From assembly GCA_902362925.1 (NCBI GenBank), contig CABIYL010000008.1: a stretch of DNA of 64,000 nucleotides. One strand, given 5' to 3'. Below the pieces are notes generated by a model. It saw nothing but the letters and a program-made list of their open reading frames with translations. It did not search any database and had not been told where the DNA came from. The position numbers were made by a program, and so were the translations under genes. This document shows, in pieces, positions 1-8,077 of this stretch. Source of the stretch: Pseudoflavonifractor sp902362925. Its GTDB lineage: Bacteria > Bacillota > Clostridia > Oscillospirales > Oscillospiraceae. Numbering within the stretch: the first letter of the stretch is position 1; each line of letters opens with the position of its first letter.

Positions 1-3
1 CCC

Positions 4-363
4 TTAAAATTCCAGGCCGCCCTCACGGGCGCCCTCGGCCAGAGCGGCGACGCGGCCATGGTAGACATAGCCGCCGCGGTCGAAGACCACGGTGGTGATG
101 CCGGCGGCCTTGGCGCGCTCGGCTACCATCTGGCCGACCTTCTTGGCGGCCTCGCAGTTGGAGCCGGGGCCCTCAAAGCCCTTCTCCAGGGAGGAAGCGG
201 AGACCAGGGTCTTGCCGGCCACATCGTCGATGACCTGAGCATAGATGTTGGTCTCGCTGCGGAACACGTTCAGACGGGGACGCTCGGGCGTGCCGGCGAT
301 CTTGCCGCGCACTCTCTTGTGGCGCTTAAGCCGCTGAGCCTTGGTATTGGGACGATTGATCAT
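4..363 (-). CDS. rplR: 50S ribosomal protein L18
   Basis: This 119-residue protein is uL18, which binds 5S rRNA in the central protuberance of the large subunit. It has the basic N-terminus and the conserved RPRLNVFRS and VVFDRGGYVYHGRV stretches, and its length is normal for the family. The ATG follows a GGAGGTG ribosome binding site. It is the last gene of the ribosomal operon visible here; the next expected gene, rpsE, lies outside the window. Confidence 0.97.
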   Translation of the reverse strand: MINRPNTKAQRLKRHKRVRGKIAGTPERPRLNVFRSETNIYAQVIDDVAGKTLVSASSLEKGFEGPGSNCEAAKKVGQMVAERAKAAGITTVVFDRGGYVYHGRVAALAEGAREGGLEF

Positions 364-377
364 AGTGGCACACCTCC

Positions 378-926
378 TTACTTCTTCTTGACGCCGGTCT
401 TGCCTTCCTTGCGGCGGATGACCTCGTCGGTGTATTTGATACCCTTGCCCTTATAAGGCTCGGGGGGACGCTTCTCTCTCACTTCGGCGGCGAACTGGCC
501 CACCTTCTGCTTGTCAGCGCCGCTGATGACGATCTTGTTGGGGTTGGGCACGTCGATGGTGATGCCCTCGGGCTCGTCCATGGTGACCTGGTGAGAATAG
601 CCCAGGTTCATGACCAGCTTCTTGCCGTCCTTCTGCACACGGTAGCCGACGCCGTTGACGTCCAGCTCCTTCTTGAAGCCCTCGGTCACGCCCACCACCA
701 TGTTGTGCAGCAGGCTGCGGGTCAGGCCGTGCAGAGCGCGGTTCTCCTTCAGATCGTTGGGACGGGTCACGTGGATGACGTTACCCTCCTGATTGATGCT
801 CATCGCGGGGTGGAGCTGCTGAGTCAGAGCGCCCTTGGGGCCCTTGACGGTGACGACGTTATTGTCGCCGATCTGCACTTCCACGCCGGCGGGGAGCTCG
901 ATCGGCATTCTTCCGATTCTAGACAT
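378..926 (-). CDS. rplF: 50S ribosomal protein L6
   Basis: This 182-residue protein is uL6, which binds 23S rRNA near the factor-binding site. It begins MSRIGRMPIELPAGV and ends with the KGKGIKYTDEVIRRKEGK signature typical of bacterial L6. It sits 14 bp upstream of rplR and 15 bp downstream of rpsH in the usual spc order, with a GGAGGAG ribosome binding site. Confidence 0.97.
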   Translation of the reverse strand: MSRIGRMPIELPAGVEVQIGDNNVVTVKGPKGALTQQLHPAMSINQEGNVIHVTRPNDLKENRALHGLTRSLLHNMVVGVTEGFKKELDVNGVGYRVQKDGKKLVMNLGYSHQVTMDEPEGITIDVPNPNKIVISGADKQKVGQFAAEVREKRPPEPYKGKGIKYTDEVIRRKEGKTGVKKK

Positions 927-941
927 ATCTGAGACTCCTCC

Positions 942-1343
942 TTACCAAACGAATGCAAGGACTTCGCCGCCGACATGGGCCTCGCGGGCCTTCTTGTCAG
1001 TCATGACGCCCTTGGAAGTGGACACGATGGCGATACCCAGACCCTTGAGGACCCGGGGCAGCTCGTCGGCGCCCGCATAGACGCGCAGGCCGGGCTTGGA
1101 GACGCGGCGCAGACCGGAGATGGCCTTCTCCTTGCCGGGGTTGTTGTACTTCAGGGTGACGCGAATCACGCCCTGGGTGCCGTCGTCGATGAGCTGGAAG
1201 TTCTTGATATAGCCCTCGTCCAGGAGAATCTGGGCGATGGACTTCTTCATGTTGGACGCGGGGACATCGACGGTGTCATGCTTGGCATTCGAGGCGTTGC
1301 GGATGCGGGTGAGCATATCCGCAATGGGATCGGTAATATGCAT
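942..1343 (-). CDS. rpsH: 30S ribosomal protein S8
   Basis: This 133-residue protein is uS8, a primary 16S rRNA binder in the platform of the small subunit. It starts MHITDPIADMLTRIRNA and ends with the conserved STSKGVMTDKKAREAHVGGE region followed by VLAFVW. AGGAGG precedes the ATG by 8 nt. An unusual 173-bp spacer carrying palindromes separates it from the upstream gene for S14. Confidence 0.97.
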   Translation of the reverse strand: MHITDPIADMLTRIRNASNAKHDTVDVPASNMKKSIAQILLDEGYIKNFQLIDDGTQGVIRVTLKYNNPGKEKAISGLRRVSKPGLRVYAGADELPRVLKGLGIAIVSTSKGVMTDKKAREAHVGGEVLAFVW

Positions 1344-1365
1344 GAGTGTTACCTCCTATTAGAAT

Positions 1366-1382
1366 TACGGGCATTGCCCGTA
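1366..1382. repeat. Small perfect hairpin in the rpsH-S14 spacer
   Basis: TACGGGC and GCCCGTA form a perfect 7-bp stem with a 3-nt loop. It sits about 23 nt upstream of the rpsH start on the transcribed strand, just upstream of its ribosome binding site, so it could affect rpsH translation. No function can be assigned. Confidence 0.5.
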
Positions 1383-1443
1383 TCAGCGGCAAGGTATCGG
1401 AGCTAGGCAACTTCGACCTGTTGACCGCCGGCTGGGGTTATAT

Positions 1444-1508
1444 TGAAAATTGAAATTAGGAGTTCGGAATTAGGCGGGCGCCTAATTCCGTATTCCTAAT
1501 TTCTCATT
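1444..1508. repeat. Palindromic MITE-like element inside the ribosomal operon
   Basis: Arms 1452-1476 and 1479-1503 are inverted repeats of 25 bp with two mismatches and a 2-nt centre, and an imperfect extension reaches about 1444-1508. The core unit GGAATTAGGCG and the repeated AATTAGG-like words are AT-rich compared with the flanking GC-rich genes. There is no terminator U-tract in the direction of the operon, so it resembles an inserted small palindromic repeat rather than a terminator. Confidence 0.7.
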
Positions 1509-1516
1509 TCACAAAG

Positions 1517-1702
1517 TTACCAGGACGCCTTCTTCACGCCGGGAATCTGACCCTTGTAGGCCAGCTCGCGGAAGCAGATACGGCAGATGCCGTAGTCCCG
1601 CAGGTAGGCGTGGGGACGGCCGCAGATCTTGCAGCGATTGTAGCGGCGGGTGGAGAACTTGGGCTCCGCCTGCTGCTTCAGGATCATAGACTTCTTAGCC
1701 AT
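1517..1702 (-). CDS. rpsZ: 30S ribosomal protein S14, zinc type (type Z)
   Basis: This 61-residue protein is the short zinc-binding form of uS14, which helps assemble the small-subunit head. The zinc ligands are seen as two CxxC pairs, CKIC and CRIC, about 13 residues apart. It begins MAKKSMILKQQ and ends GQIPGVKKASW, as in other Firmicutes. Its gene lies 14 bp downstream of rplE. Confidence 0.97.
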   Translation of the reverse strand: MAKKSMILKQQAEPKFSTRRYNRCKICGRPHAYLRDYGICRICFRELAYKGQIPGVKKASW

Positions 1703-1716
1703 TTCGTTCTCCTCCT

Positions 1717-2271
1717 TTAGCGGGCGAAGGGAGCGCCGATGAGGGTCAGCAGCTCCTTGGCCTCTTCGTCAGTGTGGGCGGTGGTGCACATGACCACGTC
1801 CAGGCCGCGGATCTTGTCGATCTTGTCGTACTCGATCTCGGGGAAGATCAGCTGCTCCTTGATGCCCAGGGCGTAGTTGCCGCGGCCATCGAAGGCGTTG
1901 GGGTTGATGCCGCGGAAGTCGCGGACGCGGGGCAGGGCCACGTTGAACAGGCGGTCCAGGAACTCCCACATCTTGTCGCCGCGCAGGGTGACCTTAGCGC
2001 CGATGGGCATGCCCTCACGGAGCTTGAAGTTAGCCACGGACTTCTTGGCCTTGGTGATGATGGCCTTCTGGCCGGTGATCTTGGTCAGGTCGCCCACAAC
2101 GGCCTCCAGAACCTTGGAGTTGTCACGGGCCTCGCCGCAGCCGCAGTTGACCACGATCTTCTCCAGGCGGGGGATCTGCATGGTGGACTTGTAGCCGAAC
2201 TTCTGCATCAGAGCAGGAGCCACCTCGGCCTGGTACTTTGCCTTCAGGTTGGGCATGTTCTTCTCAGCCAT
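1717..2271 (-). CDS. rplE: 50S ribosomal protein L5
   Basis: This 184-residue protein is uL5, which binds 5S rRNA and contacts P-site tRNA. Recognisable segments are IPRLEKIVVNCGCGEA, ITGQKAIITKAKKS and the FPEIEYDKID region near the C-terminus. The start follows GGAGGAG. Length and position in the spc order are normal. Confidence 0.97.
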   Translation of the reverse strand: MAEKNMPNLKAKYQAEVAPALMQKFGYKSTMQIPRLEKIVVNCGCGEARDNSKVLEAVVGDLTKITGQKAIITKAKKSVANFKLREGMPIGAKVTLRGDKMWEFLDRLFNVALPRVRDFRGINPNAFDGRGNYALGIKEQLIFPEIEYDKIDKIRGLDVVMCTTAHTDEEAKELLTLIGAPFAR

Positions 2272-2288
2272 TGTTAACTCCTCCTCTC

Positions 2289-2606
2289 TCAGATTTCAGC
2301 GCCGCACTTCTTGCAGACGCGGACCTTCTTGCCGTCGGCCAGAACCTTGTGGGCGGGGCGGGTAGCCTTGCCGCACTTGGGGCAGACGCGCATGACCTTG
2401 GAGGCGTACATGGGGGCCTCCTTGGGGATGATGCCGCCCTCCTGGCCCTGCTGACGGGGCTTGGTGTGGCGGGACACCATGTTGATCTTCTCGACAACGA
2501 CCTTGCCGCTCTTGGGCAGGGTGGCAATGACCTTGCCCTGCTTGCCCTTGTCCTTACCGGACAGAACGACGACCTCGTCGCCCTTCTTAATGCTCATCTT
2601 ATTCAT
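2289..2606 (-). CDS. rplX: 50S ribosomal protein L24
   Basis: This 105-residue protein is uL24, an assembly initiator of the large subunit. It has the N-terminal KOW motif (KKGDEVVVLSGKDKGKQGKV) and, near the C-terminus, two CxxC pairs (CPKC, CKKC) that make a zinc ribbon, common in Clostridia. The upstream ATG is used because GGAG lies about 8 nt before it; a second ATG three codons later is possible. Confidence 0.96.
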   Translation of the reverse strand: MNKMSIKKGDEVVVLSGKDKGKQGKVIATLPKSGKVVVEKINMVSRHTKPRQQGQEGGIIPKEAPMYASKVMRVCPKCGKATRPAHKVLADGKKVRVCKKCGAEI

Positions 2607-2623
2607 TGTCTACTCCTACCCCC

Positions 2624-2992
2624 TTACAGCACTTCGGGAGCCAGCGACAGGATCTTCATGTAGTCCTTGTCGCGCAGCTCGCGGGCCACGGGCCCAAAGA
2701 TACGGGTACCGCGGGGATTCTTGTCGTCCTTGATGAGAACGGCAGCGTTCTCGTCGAAGCGGACATAGCTGCCGTCGGCGCGGCGAACGCCCTTGGCGGA
2801 GCGGACGATAACGGCCTTCACGACCTCGCCCTTCTTCACCGTGCCGCCGGGCTGAGCCTTGCGGACGGAGGCCACGATCACGTCGCCGATGTTGCCATAC
2901 TTGCGCTTGGAACCGCCCAGCACACGGATGGTCTTGATTTCCTTGGCGCCGGTGTTGTCGGCTACCTTCAGATAAGTCTCCTGCTGAATCAT
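2624..2992 (-). CDS. rplN: 50S ribosomal protein L14
   Basis: This 122-residue protein is uL14, located at the subunit interface where it contacts 16S rRNA. It begins MIQQETYLKVADNTGAKE, carries the conserved VRFDENAAVLI segment and ends ILSLAPEVL. AAGGAGG precedes the start. It lies between rpsQ and rplX in the normal order. Confidence 0.97.
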   Translation of the reverse strand: MIQQETYLKVADNTGAKEIKTIRVLGGSKRKYGNIGDVIVASVRKAQPGGTVKKGEVVKAVIVRSAKGVRRADGSYVRFDENAAVLIKDDKNPRGTRIFGPVARELRDKDYMKILSLAPEVL

Positions 2993-3004
2993 ACCGACAC
3001 CTCC

Positions 3005-3265
3005 TTACTTCGCCTTCTCGATGATCTCGACCACGCGCCACCGCTTGTCCTTGGACAGGGGACGGGTCTCCATCACCTTGACGCGGTCACCCACACCGCA
3101 CTCGTTGAGCTCGTCATGAGCCTTGAGCTTGTAGGTCCGCTTAACAATCTTCTTGTACAGGGGGTGGGCCACACGGTCGGCAATGGCCACCACCACGGTC
3201 TTGTCCATCTTGTCAGAGACAACCAGGCCGACTCTGGTCTTGCGGGAAGAAGTTCTGTTTTCCAT
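3005..3265 (-). CDS. rpsQ: 30S ribosomal protein S17
   Basis: This 86-residue protein is uS17, an early 16S rRNA binder. It shows the GLVVSDKMDKTVVVAI segment and the MVMETRPLSKDKRWRV-like C-terminal region (here KVMETRPLSKDKRWRVVEI). It is 12 bp upstream of rplN and 17 bp downstream of rpmC, with a normal length. Confidence 0.97.
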   Translation of the reverse strand: MENRTSSRKTRVGLVVSDKMDKTVVVAIADRVAHPLYKKIVKRTYKLKAHDELNECGVGDRVKVMETRPLSKDKRWRVVEIIEKAK

Positions 3266-3282
3266 TGTCTAGTTCCTCCTTC

Positions 3283-3486
3283 TTATCGGCCTGCGAGCTG
3301 CTGCTCACGGATGAGGGTCTTGACACGGGCGATGTCTTTCTTCACCTGGGCGATCCGGATGGGATTGTCCAGCTGATTGGTGGCGTGCTGAAGACGGAGC
3401 TGGAAGAGATCCTTCTTCAGGTCGCCCAGCTTAGCCTCCAGCTCGGCGGCGCTCATCTTACGGATTTCAGTAGCCTTCATCTTCAT
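3283..3486 (-). CDS. rpmC: 50S ribosomal protein L29
   Basis: This 67-residue protein is uL29, which lies beside the peptide exit tunnel and helps dock SRP and trigger factor. It has the MKATEIRKMSAAELEAKL start and the helical DIARVKTLIREQQ end typical of the family. Its ATG overlaps the rplP stop by 4 bp (ATGA), so translation is probably coupled. Confidence 0.97.
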   Translation of the reverse strand: MKMKATEIRKMSAAELEAKLGDLKKDLFQLRLQHATNQLDNPIRIAQVKKDIARVKTLIREQQLAGR

Positions 3487-3917
3487 TCACCACCATTCTC
3501 GGTCTCGGCGGTCTCCTTAGCCACAATCTTGCACTTGACGGGCAGCTTGTGGGAAGCGAGACGCAGTGCCTCGCGGGCGATCTCCTCGGAGACGCCGGCG
3601 ATCTCGAACATAACGCGGCCGGGCTTAACCACGGCCACCCAGTACTCGGGGGAACCCTTACCGGAACCCATTCGGGTCTCAGCGGGCTTCTCGGTGACGG
3701 GCTTGTCGGGGAAGATCTTGATCCAGACCTTACCGCCACGCTTGGTGTAACGGGTCATGGCGATACGGGCGGCCTCGATCTGGTTGCTGGTGATCCAGCA
3801 GGGCTCGGTGGCCTGCAGGCCGAACTCACCGTAGGTCACGGTGTTGCCACGGGTGGCCTTGCCCTTCATGCGGCCGCGGTGAACGCGGCGGTATTTCACT
3901 CTCTTAGGCAGCAGCAT
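3483..3917 (-). CDS. rplP: 50S ribosomal protein L16
   Basis: This 144-residue protein is uL16, which lies by the A-site and 5S rRNA. It begins MLLPKRVKYRRVHRGRMKG and contains WIKIFPDKPVTEKPAETRMG and GSGKGSPEYWVAVVKPGR. Its start overlaps the rpsC stop by one base (TAATG) and its stop overlaps the rpmC start, a fully coupled cluster. Confidence 0.97.
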   Translation of the reverse strand: MLLPKRVKYRRVHRGRMKGKATRGNTVTYGEFGLQATEPCWITSNQIEAARIAMTRYTKRGGKVWIKIFPDKPVTEKPAETRMGSGKGSPEYWVAVVKPGRVMFEIAGVSEEIAREALRLASHKLPVKCKIVAKETAETENGGE

Positions 3918-4768
3918 TAGTTGGCGCCTCCTTCCTTGGCAGCGGGAGCGGCGGGACGGGGACCACGGTTAAAGCCCTGACCCTGGGGACGGCCCTGGCC
4001 GTTCCGGTTGAAGCCGCCCTGACGGCGGTCGCCGCCGAAGCCGGGCTTCCGGTCGCCGTCGCGGCGCTCGCGGCGGGGACGCTCAGGACGCTCCTTGAAG
4101 TTCTTGGTGTCCAGGGTGCGGGGGGTGGTCCGCAGGGCCTGGGAGAGAATCTCACCCTTGTAGACCCACACCTTCACGCCGATGCGGCCGTAGGTGGTGG
4201 CAGCCTCAGCGAAGCCGTAGTCGATGTCGGCGCGCAGGGTCTGCAGGGGGATGGTGCCGTCGTGATAGTGCTCGGTGCGGGCGATCTCGGCGCCGCCCAG
4301 ACGGCCGGACACCTGAGTCTTGATGCCGCGGGCGCCCATGCGCATGGCACGGCCCATGGCGTTCTTCATAGCGCGGCGGAAGCCGATGCGCTTCTCCAGC
4401 TGCTGAGCGATGTTCTCAGCGATGAGCTGGGCGTCCATGTCGGGGTTCTTGACCTCGACGATGTTCAGGGCAACGCTCTTGCCCAGCATCTTCTCCAGCT
4501 GCAGGCGCAGGGCCTCGATGGCCTCGCCGCCCTTGCCGATGACCACGCCGGGACGGGCGCAGTGCAGGTAGATGCGCACCTTGGCGTTGTCGCGCTCGAT
4601 CTCAATCTTGGGGATACCAGCGCCGTACTGGGTCTTCTTCAGGAAGTCCCGGATCTTCTTGTCCTCCACCAGCAGGTCGCCGACCTTCTCGTTGCGGGCG
4701 TACCAACGGGAGTCCCAGTCCTTAATGACGCCCACGCGAAGGCCGTGGGGGTTCACTTTCTGTCCCAT
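3917..4768 (-). CDS. rpsC: 30S ribosomal protein S3 with a long RG-rich tail
   Basis: This 283-residue protein is uS3, part of the mRNA entry channel and helicase centre. The first 220 or so residues hold the KH type-2 domain (VVIGKGGEAIEALR) and the S3 C-terminal domain (MGRAMRMGARGIK, ARTEHYHDGTIPLQTLRADIDYG split across the family signature). About 60 extra C-terminal residues are disordered and rich in Arg, Gly and Pro, ending AAPAAKEGGAN. The usual family length is about 210-230, so this tail is a lineage-specific extension that may bind RNA. Confidence 0.96.
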   Translation of the reverse strand: MGQKVNPHGLRVGVIKDWDSRWYARNEKVGDLLVEDKKIRDFLKKTQYGAGIPKIEIERDNAKVRIYLHCARPGVVIGKGGEAIEALRLQLEKMLGKSVALNIVEVKNPDMDAQLIAENIAQQLEKRIGFRRAMKNAMGRAMRMGARGIKTQVSGRLGGAEIARTEHYHDGTIPLQTLRADIDYGFAEAATTYGRIGVKVWVYKGEILSQALRTTPRTLDTKNFKERPERPRRERRDGDRKPGFGGDRRQGGFNRNGQGRPQGQGFNRGPRPAAPAAKEGGAN

Positions 4769-4783
4769 ATTTTTCCTCCTCCC

Positions 4784-5128
4784 TTAGCGCTCGCTCACCG
4801 CGATGGTGATGTGAGAAGTACGCTTGTTGATGCGGAACGCGCGACCCTGGGCCCGGGGACGCATACGCTTGATGATGGGGCCGGGGTTGGCGTAGGTGGC
4901 AGACACGTACAGCTTCTCGGGATCCATCTGGTGATTGTTCTCCGCGTTGGCAGCCGCGCTCTTGAGAATCTTCAGCATGAGCTCGGAAGCAGCCTTGGGA
5001 GTGGCCATCAGAATAGCAGTGGCCTCGGGCACGCTCTTGCCCCGGATCAGATCGCAGACGATCTGAACCTTACGGGGAGAGATGCGGGCATAACGCAGAG
5101 TAGCCTGGGCTACCTTTTTATCTTCCAT
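4784..5128 (-). CDS. rplV: 50S ribosomal protein L22
   Basis: This 114-residue protein is uL22, whose loop lines the exit tunnel. It contains RYARISPRKVQIVCDLIRGK and the tunnel-loop signature RMRPRAQGRAFRINKRTSHI. It follows rpsS by 14 bp in the operon direction and is of normal length. Confidence 0.97.
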   Translation of the reverse strand: MEDKKVAQATLRYARISPRKVQIVCDLIRGKSVPEATAILMATPKAASELMLKILKSAAANAENNHQMDPEKLYVSATYANPGPIIKRMRPRAQGRAFRINKRTSHITIAVSER

Positions 5129-5142
5129 GTTATCTCTCCTCC

Positions 5143-5415
5143 TTACTTACCGGACTTGGCGCCGGCGTGACCGCGGAAGGTACGGGTGGGGGCGAACTCG
5201 CCCAGCTTGTGGCCGACCATATCCTCGGTAACGTAGACGGGCACGTGCTTGCGGCCGTCGTGCACGGCAAAGGTGTGACCGACGAAGGAGGGGAAGATGG
5301 TGGAGGCGCGGCTCCAGGTCTTCAGGACCTTCTTCTCACCGGTCTTGTTCATCTCATCGACCCGCTTGAGCAGCTCGGGGGCGCAAAAGGGGCCTTTCTT
5401 AATGCTTCTGGACAT
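5143..5415 (-). CDS. rpsS: 30S ribosomal protein S19
   Basis: This 90-residue protein is uS19 of the small-subunit head. It begins MSRSIKKGPFCAPELL and shows the conserved TWSRASTIFPSFVGHTFAVHDG and HKLGEFAPTRTFRGH segments. It has a normal length and sits between rplB and rplV. Confidence 0.97.
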   Translation of the reverse strand: MSRSIKKGPFCAPELLKRVDEMNKTGEKKVLKTWSRASTIFPSFVGHTFAVHDGRKHVPVYVTEDMVGHKLGEFAPTRTFRGHAGAKSGK

Positions 5416-5429
5416 CTTTTACTGCCTCC

Positions 5430-6266
5430 TTACTTAGAATTACGATGCTTGACGATGAACTTCTCGGTACGGTTCTTCGTCTTGCGGGTCTTGTAACCCA
5501 TAGCGGGCTTGCCCCAAGGAGTAACAGGGCCGGGACGACCGACAGGGCTCTTGCCCTCGCCGCCGCCGTGGGGGTGGTCATTGGGGTTCATGACGGAGCC
5601 GCGGACGGTGGGACGCCAACCCATGTGACGCTTACGGCCGGCCTTACCGATCTGGATGTTGGCCCAGTCGGTGTTGCCGACCTGGCCGATGCAGGCCTTG
5701 CAGTCCTCGCGGATATAGCGGACCTCGCCGGAGGGCAGACGGACCTGAGCCATGCCGTTCTCCTTGGCCATCAGCTGGGCAGCCACGCCGGCGGACCGGA
5801 CGAGCTGAGCGCCCTTGCCGGGGTAGAGCTCGATGTTGTGGATGAGCTCGCCTACGGGGATGTTGGCGATGGGGAGGCAGTTGCCGGGCAGGATGTCGGC
5901 GTTGGGGCCGGAGACGATCTTGTGGCCGGCCTTCAGGCCAACAGGAGCCAGGATATAGCTCTTGGTGCCGTCCTCATACTGGATGAGGGCGATGTTGGCG
6001 GAACGGTTGGGGTCGTACTCAAGACGGAGCACCACAGCGACCTCGCCGTCCTTCTGACGCTTGAAGTCGATGATACGGTACTTCTTCTTGTTGCCGCCGC
6101 CGCGGTGGCGGACGGTGATGCGGCCGTAGCTGTTGCGGCCGGCATTTTTCTTCAGGTTCTCAATCAGGCTGCGCTCGGGCTTAGCCTTCTTGTCAATGCC
6201 CTCGAAGGCGCTCACGGTCATGTGGCGGCGGGAGGGCGTTGTGGGCTTATAAGTTTTGATAGCCAT
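5430..6266 (-). CDS. rplB: 50S ribosomal protein L2
   Basis: This 278-residue protein is uL2, required for peptidyl transferase activity and subunit joining. It starts MAIKTYKPTTPSRRHMTV. The catalytic-region signature is visible near the C-terminus as VMNPNDHPHGGGEGKSPVGR, including the conserved histidine of the HPHGGGEG loop. Length is normal. Confidence 0.98.
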   Translation of the reverse strand: MAIKTYKPTTPSRRHMTVSAFEGIDKKAKPERSLIENLKKNAGRNSYGRITVRHRGGGNKKKYRIIDFKRQKDGEVAVVLRLEYDPNRSANIALIQYEDGTKSYILAPVGLKAGHKIVSGPNADILPGNCLPIANIPVGELIHNIELYPGKGAQLVRSAGVAAQLMAKENGMAQVRLPSGEVRYIREDCKACIGQVGNTDWANIQIGKAGRKRHMGWRPTVRGSVMNPNDHPHGGGEGKSPVGRPGPVTPWGKPAMGYKTRKTKNRTEKFIVKHRNSK

Positions 6267-6281
6267 TGTTCGTTATCCTCC

Positions 6282-6581
6282 TTACACCATGCCTTCGAAG
6301 AACTCGATGGTCTTGGAGTCCTCGCTGAGGGTGACCACAGCCTTCTTCCAGGAGGGGCGGCGGCCCTTGGGATAGGCGCCGGTGCGCTTCTCCTTACCCT
6401 GCATGTTCAGGGTGTTGACCTTGACCACCTTCACGCCGAAGATTTCCTCGACGGCCTTGGCGATCTCGATCTTGTTGGCGCTCTTGGCCACCTCGAAGGT
6501 GTAGCGCTTCATCTCGGTCATCTCCATGGACTGCTCGGTGATGACGGGACGCTTAATGATATCATAAGCGGTGGTAGCCAT
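6282..6581 (-). CDS. rplW: 50S ribosomal protein L23
   Basis: This 99-residue protein is uL23, the main docking site for trigger factor and SRP at the tunnel exit. It contains IIKRPVITEQSME and YTFEVAKSANKIEIAKAVEE, typical of bacterial L23. Its start overlaps the rplD stop by one base (TAATG). Confidence 0.97.
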   Translation of the reverse strand: MATTAYDIIKRPVITEQSMEMTEMKRYTFEVAKSANKIEIAKAVEEIFGVKVVKVNTLNMQGKEKRTGAYPKGRRPSWKKAVVTLSEDSKTIEFFEGMV

Positions 6582-7201
6582 TATGCGAACACCTCCTCGA
6601 TGACGGCCAGGGCGGCCTTGTCCACGATGAACTGGTTGGCGTTTACGATGTCGTAAACGGAGAGGAGCTTGGCGGTGGTGGTGACCACGCCGGGGATGTT
6701 CCGGGCGGACAGGACCACGTTCTCATTGACCTCGTTGGTGACCAGGACGGCCTTCTTGGACTCGACAGCGCCCAGGAAAGCAGCCATGTTCTTGGTCTTG
6801 ACGGCGTCCAGGTTCAGGCCGTCCACCACGATGACGTTGCCCTCAGCGGCCTTGGCGGAGAGGGCGGACTTGAGAGCCAGGCGCTTCACCTTCTTGTTGA
6901 GGGTGTAGCTGTAATCGCGGGGCTTGGGAGCGAACACCACGCCGCCGTGAGTCCACTGGGGAGCGCGGGTGGAACCCTGACGGGCACGGCCGGTGCCCTT
7001 CTGGCGCCAGGGCTTGATGCCGCCGCCGGAAACCTCGGCGCGGGTGAGAGCGGACTGAGTGCCCTGGCGGCAGTTGGCCAGGTGATTCTTGACAGCCTCG
7101 TGAACAACGCTCACGTTGGGCTCAATGCCGAAGATAGCGTCGGAGAGGTCCACTTCGCCGACCTTCTTGCCGGTCATATCAACAACAGTTGCTTTAGGCA
7201 T
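6581..7201 (-). CDS. rplD: 50S ribosomal protein L4
   Basis: This 206-residue protein is uL4. Its extended loop lines the exit tunnel and is seen here as GGGIKPWRQKGTGRARQGS followed by PQWTHGGVVFAPKPRDY. In enterobacteria L4 represses its own S10 operon; whether it acts on the structured leader upstream of rpsJ here is unknown. Start and length are typical. Confidence 0.97.
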   Translation of the reverse strand: MPKATVVDMTGKKVGEVDLSDAIFGIEPNVSVVHEAVKNHLANCRQGTQSALTRAEVSGGGIKPWRQKGTGRARQGSTRAPQWTHGGVVFAPKPRDYSYTLNKKVKRLALKSALSAKAAEGNVIVVDGLNLDAVKTKNMAAFLGAVESKKAVLVTNEVNENVVLSARNIPGVVTTTAKLLSVYDIVNANQFIVDKAALAVIEEVFA

Positions 7202-7218
7202 TTGGTATCTCTCCTTTC

Positions 7219-7941
7219 TTACTTGTTACGGGCGGAAGCCTTCTGGGGATTGCGGCCGGAAGCCTTCTGCGGGTTCTTGGAGATGTCAGCGCCGGCGCCC
7301 TTCTCCTTGACGTTGATGACGGAGCTGCGCAGGCACACGATGCCGCCCTTGGGGCCGGGGATGGCGCCGCAGACAGCGATGAGGTTCAGCTCGGGGTCGA
7401 CCTTGACCACGTCCAGGTTGAGCACGGTGACCTGCTCATTACCCATCTGGCCGGCGCCGATCTTACCCTTGAAGATACGGGAAGGATCGCTGTTGGCGCT
7501 CATGGAACCAGCGTGACGGTGCACAGGGCCGGTACCGTGGGACTCCTTCAGGCGGTGAGCGCCGTGACGCTTGATAACGCCGGCGTAACCCTTACCTTTG
7601 CTGATGCCGGTCACGTCCACGCGGTCGCCAGCGGCGAAAGCGTCGGCCTTGACCTCGTCGCCGATGTTCAGGGACTCGGCGTTGTTCAGAGCGAACTCCT
7701 TGAGCACGCGCTTGGCGCTGACGCCAGCCTTCTTCAGGTGGCCCAGCTCGGGCTTGGTGAGCTTGCGCTCGGGCACGTCCTCGAAGCCCAGCTGCACAGC
7801 GGTGTAGCCGTCCTTCTCCACGGTCTTCTTCTGGGTGACCACGCAGGGGCCAGCCTCAATGACGGTGACCGGGATGACCTTGCCGGCTTCGTCGAAGATC
7901 TGCGTCATGCCGACCTTCTTGCCGATAATGGCCTTTTCCAT
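7219..7941 (-). CDS. rplC: 50S ribosomal protein L3 with a repeated basic tail
   Basis: This 240-residue protein is uL3, an assembly initiator near the peptidyl transferase centre. It begins MEKAIIGKKVGMTQIFDEAG and has the GTGPVHRHAGSMSANSDPSRIFKGK type signature, split here over about residues 135-160. The last 20 or so residues consist of two copies of an NPQKAS-R unit (ending SARNK), encoded by an imperfect direct repeat at about 7231-7275. The tail makes it about 30 residues longer than usual. Confidence 0.96.
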   Translation of the reverse strand: MEKAIIGKKVGMTQIFDEAGKVIPVTVIEAGPCVVTQKKTVEKDGYTAVQLGFEDVPERKLTKPELGHLKKAGVSAKRVLKEFALNNAESLNIGDEVKADAFAAGDRVDVTGISKGKGYAGVIKRHGAHRLKESHGTGPVHRHAGSMSANSDPSRIFKGKIGAGQMGNEQVTVLNLDVVKVDPELNLIAVCGAIPGPKGGIVCLRSSVINVKEKGAGADISKNPQKASGRNPQKASARNK

Positions 7942-8019
7942 GTGTTTTCCTCCTTAAATAAGGTTATTGGTTGGAAGACTTGGGACATCAGGCTTCCCAT
8001 TGGTCTGCCAACTTGACCC

Positions 8020-8042
8020 GTCCGCCTCAAAACGCGGCGGAC
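8020..8042 (-). promoter_or_regulatory. Hairpin in the rpsJ-rplC spacer
   Basis: GTCCGCC (8020-8026) pairs with GGCGGAC (8036-8042) around a 9-nt loop, in the 136-bp spacer between rpsJ and rplC. No U-tract follows it on the coding strand. It may stabilise or space the mRNA; there is no direct sign of termination. Confidence 0.45.
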
Positions 8043-8077
8043 TGCGGGTACAACATAGTTGTGAGACTCAGCTGTGA

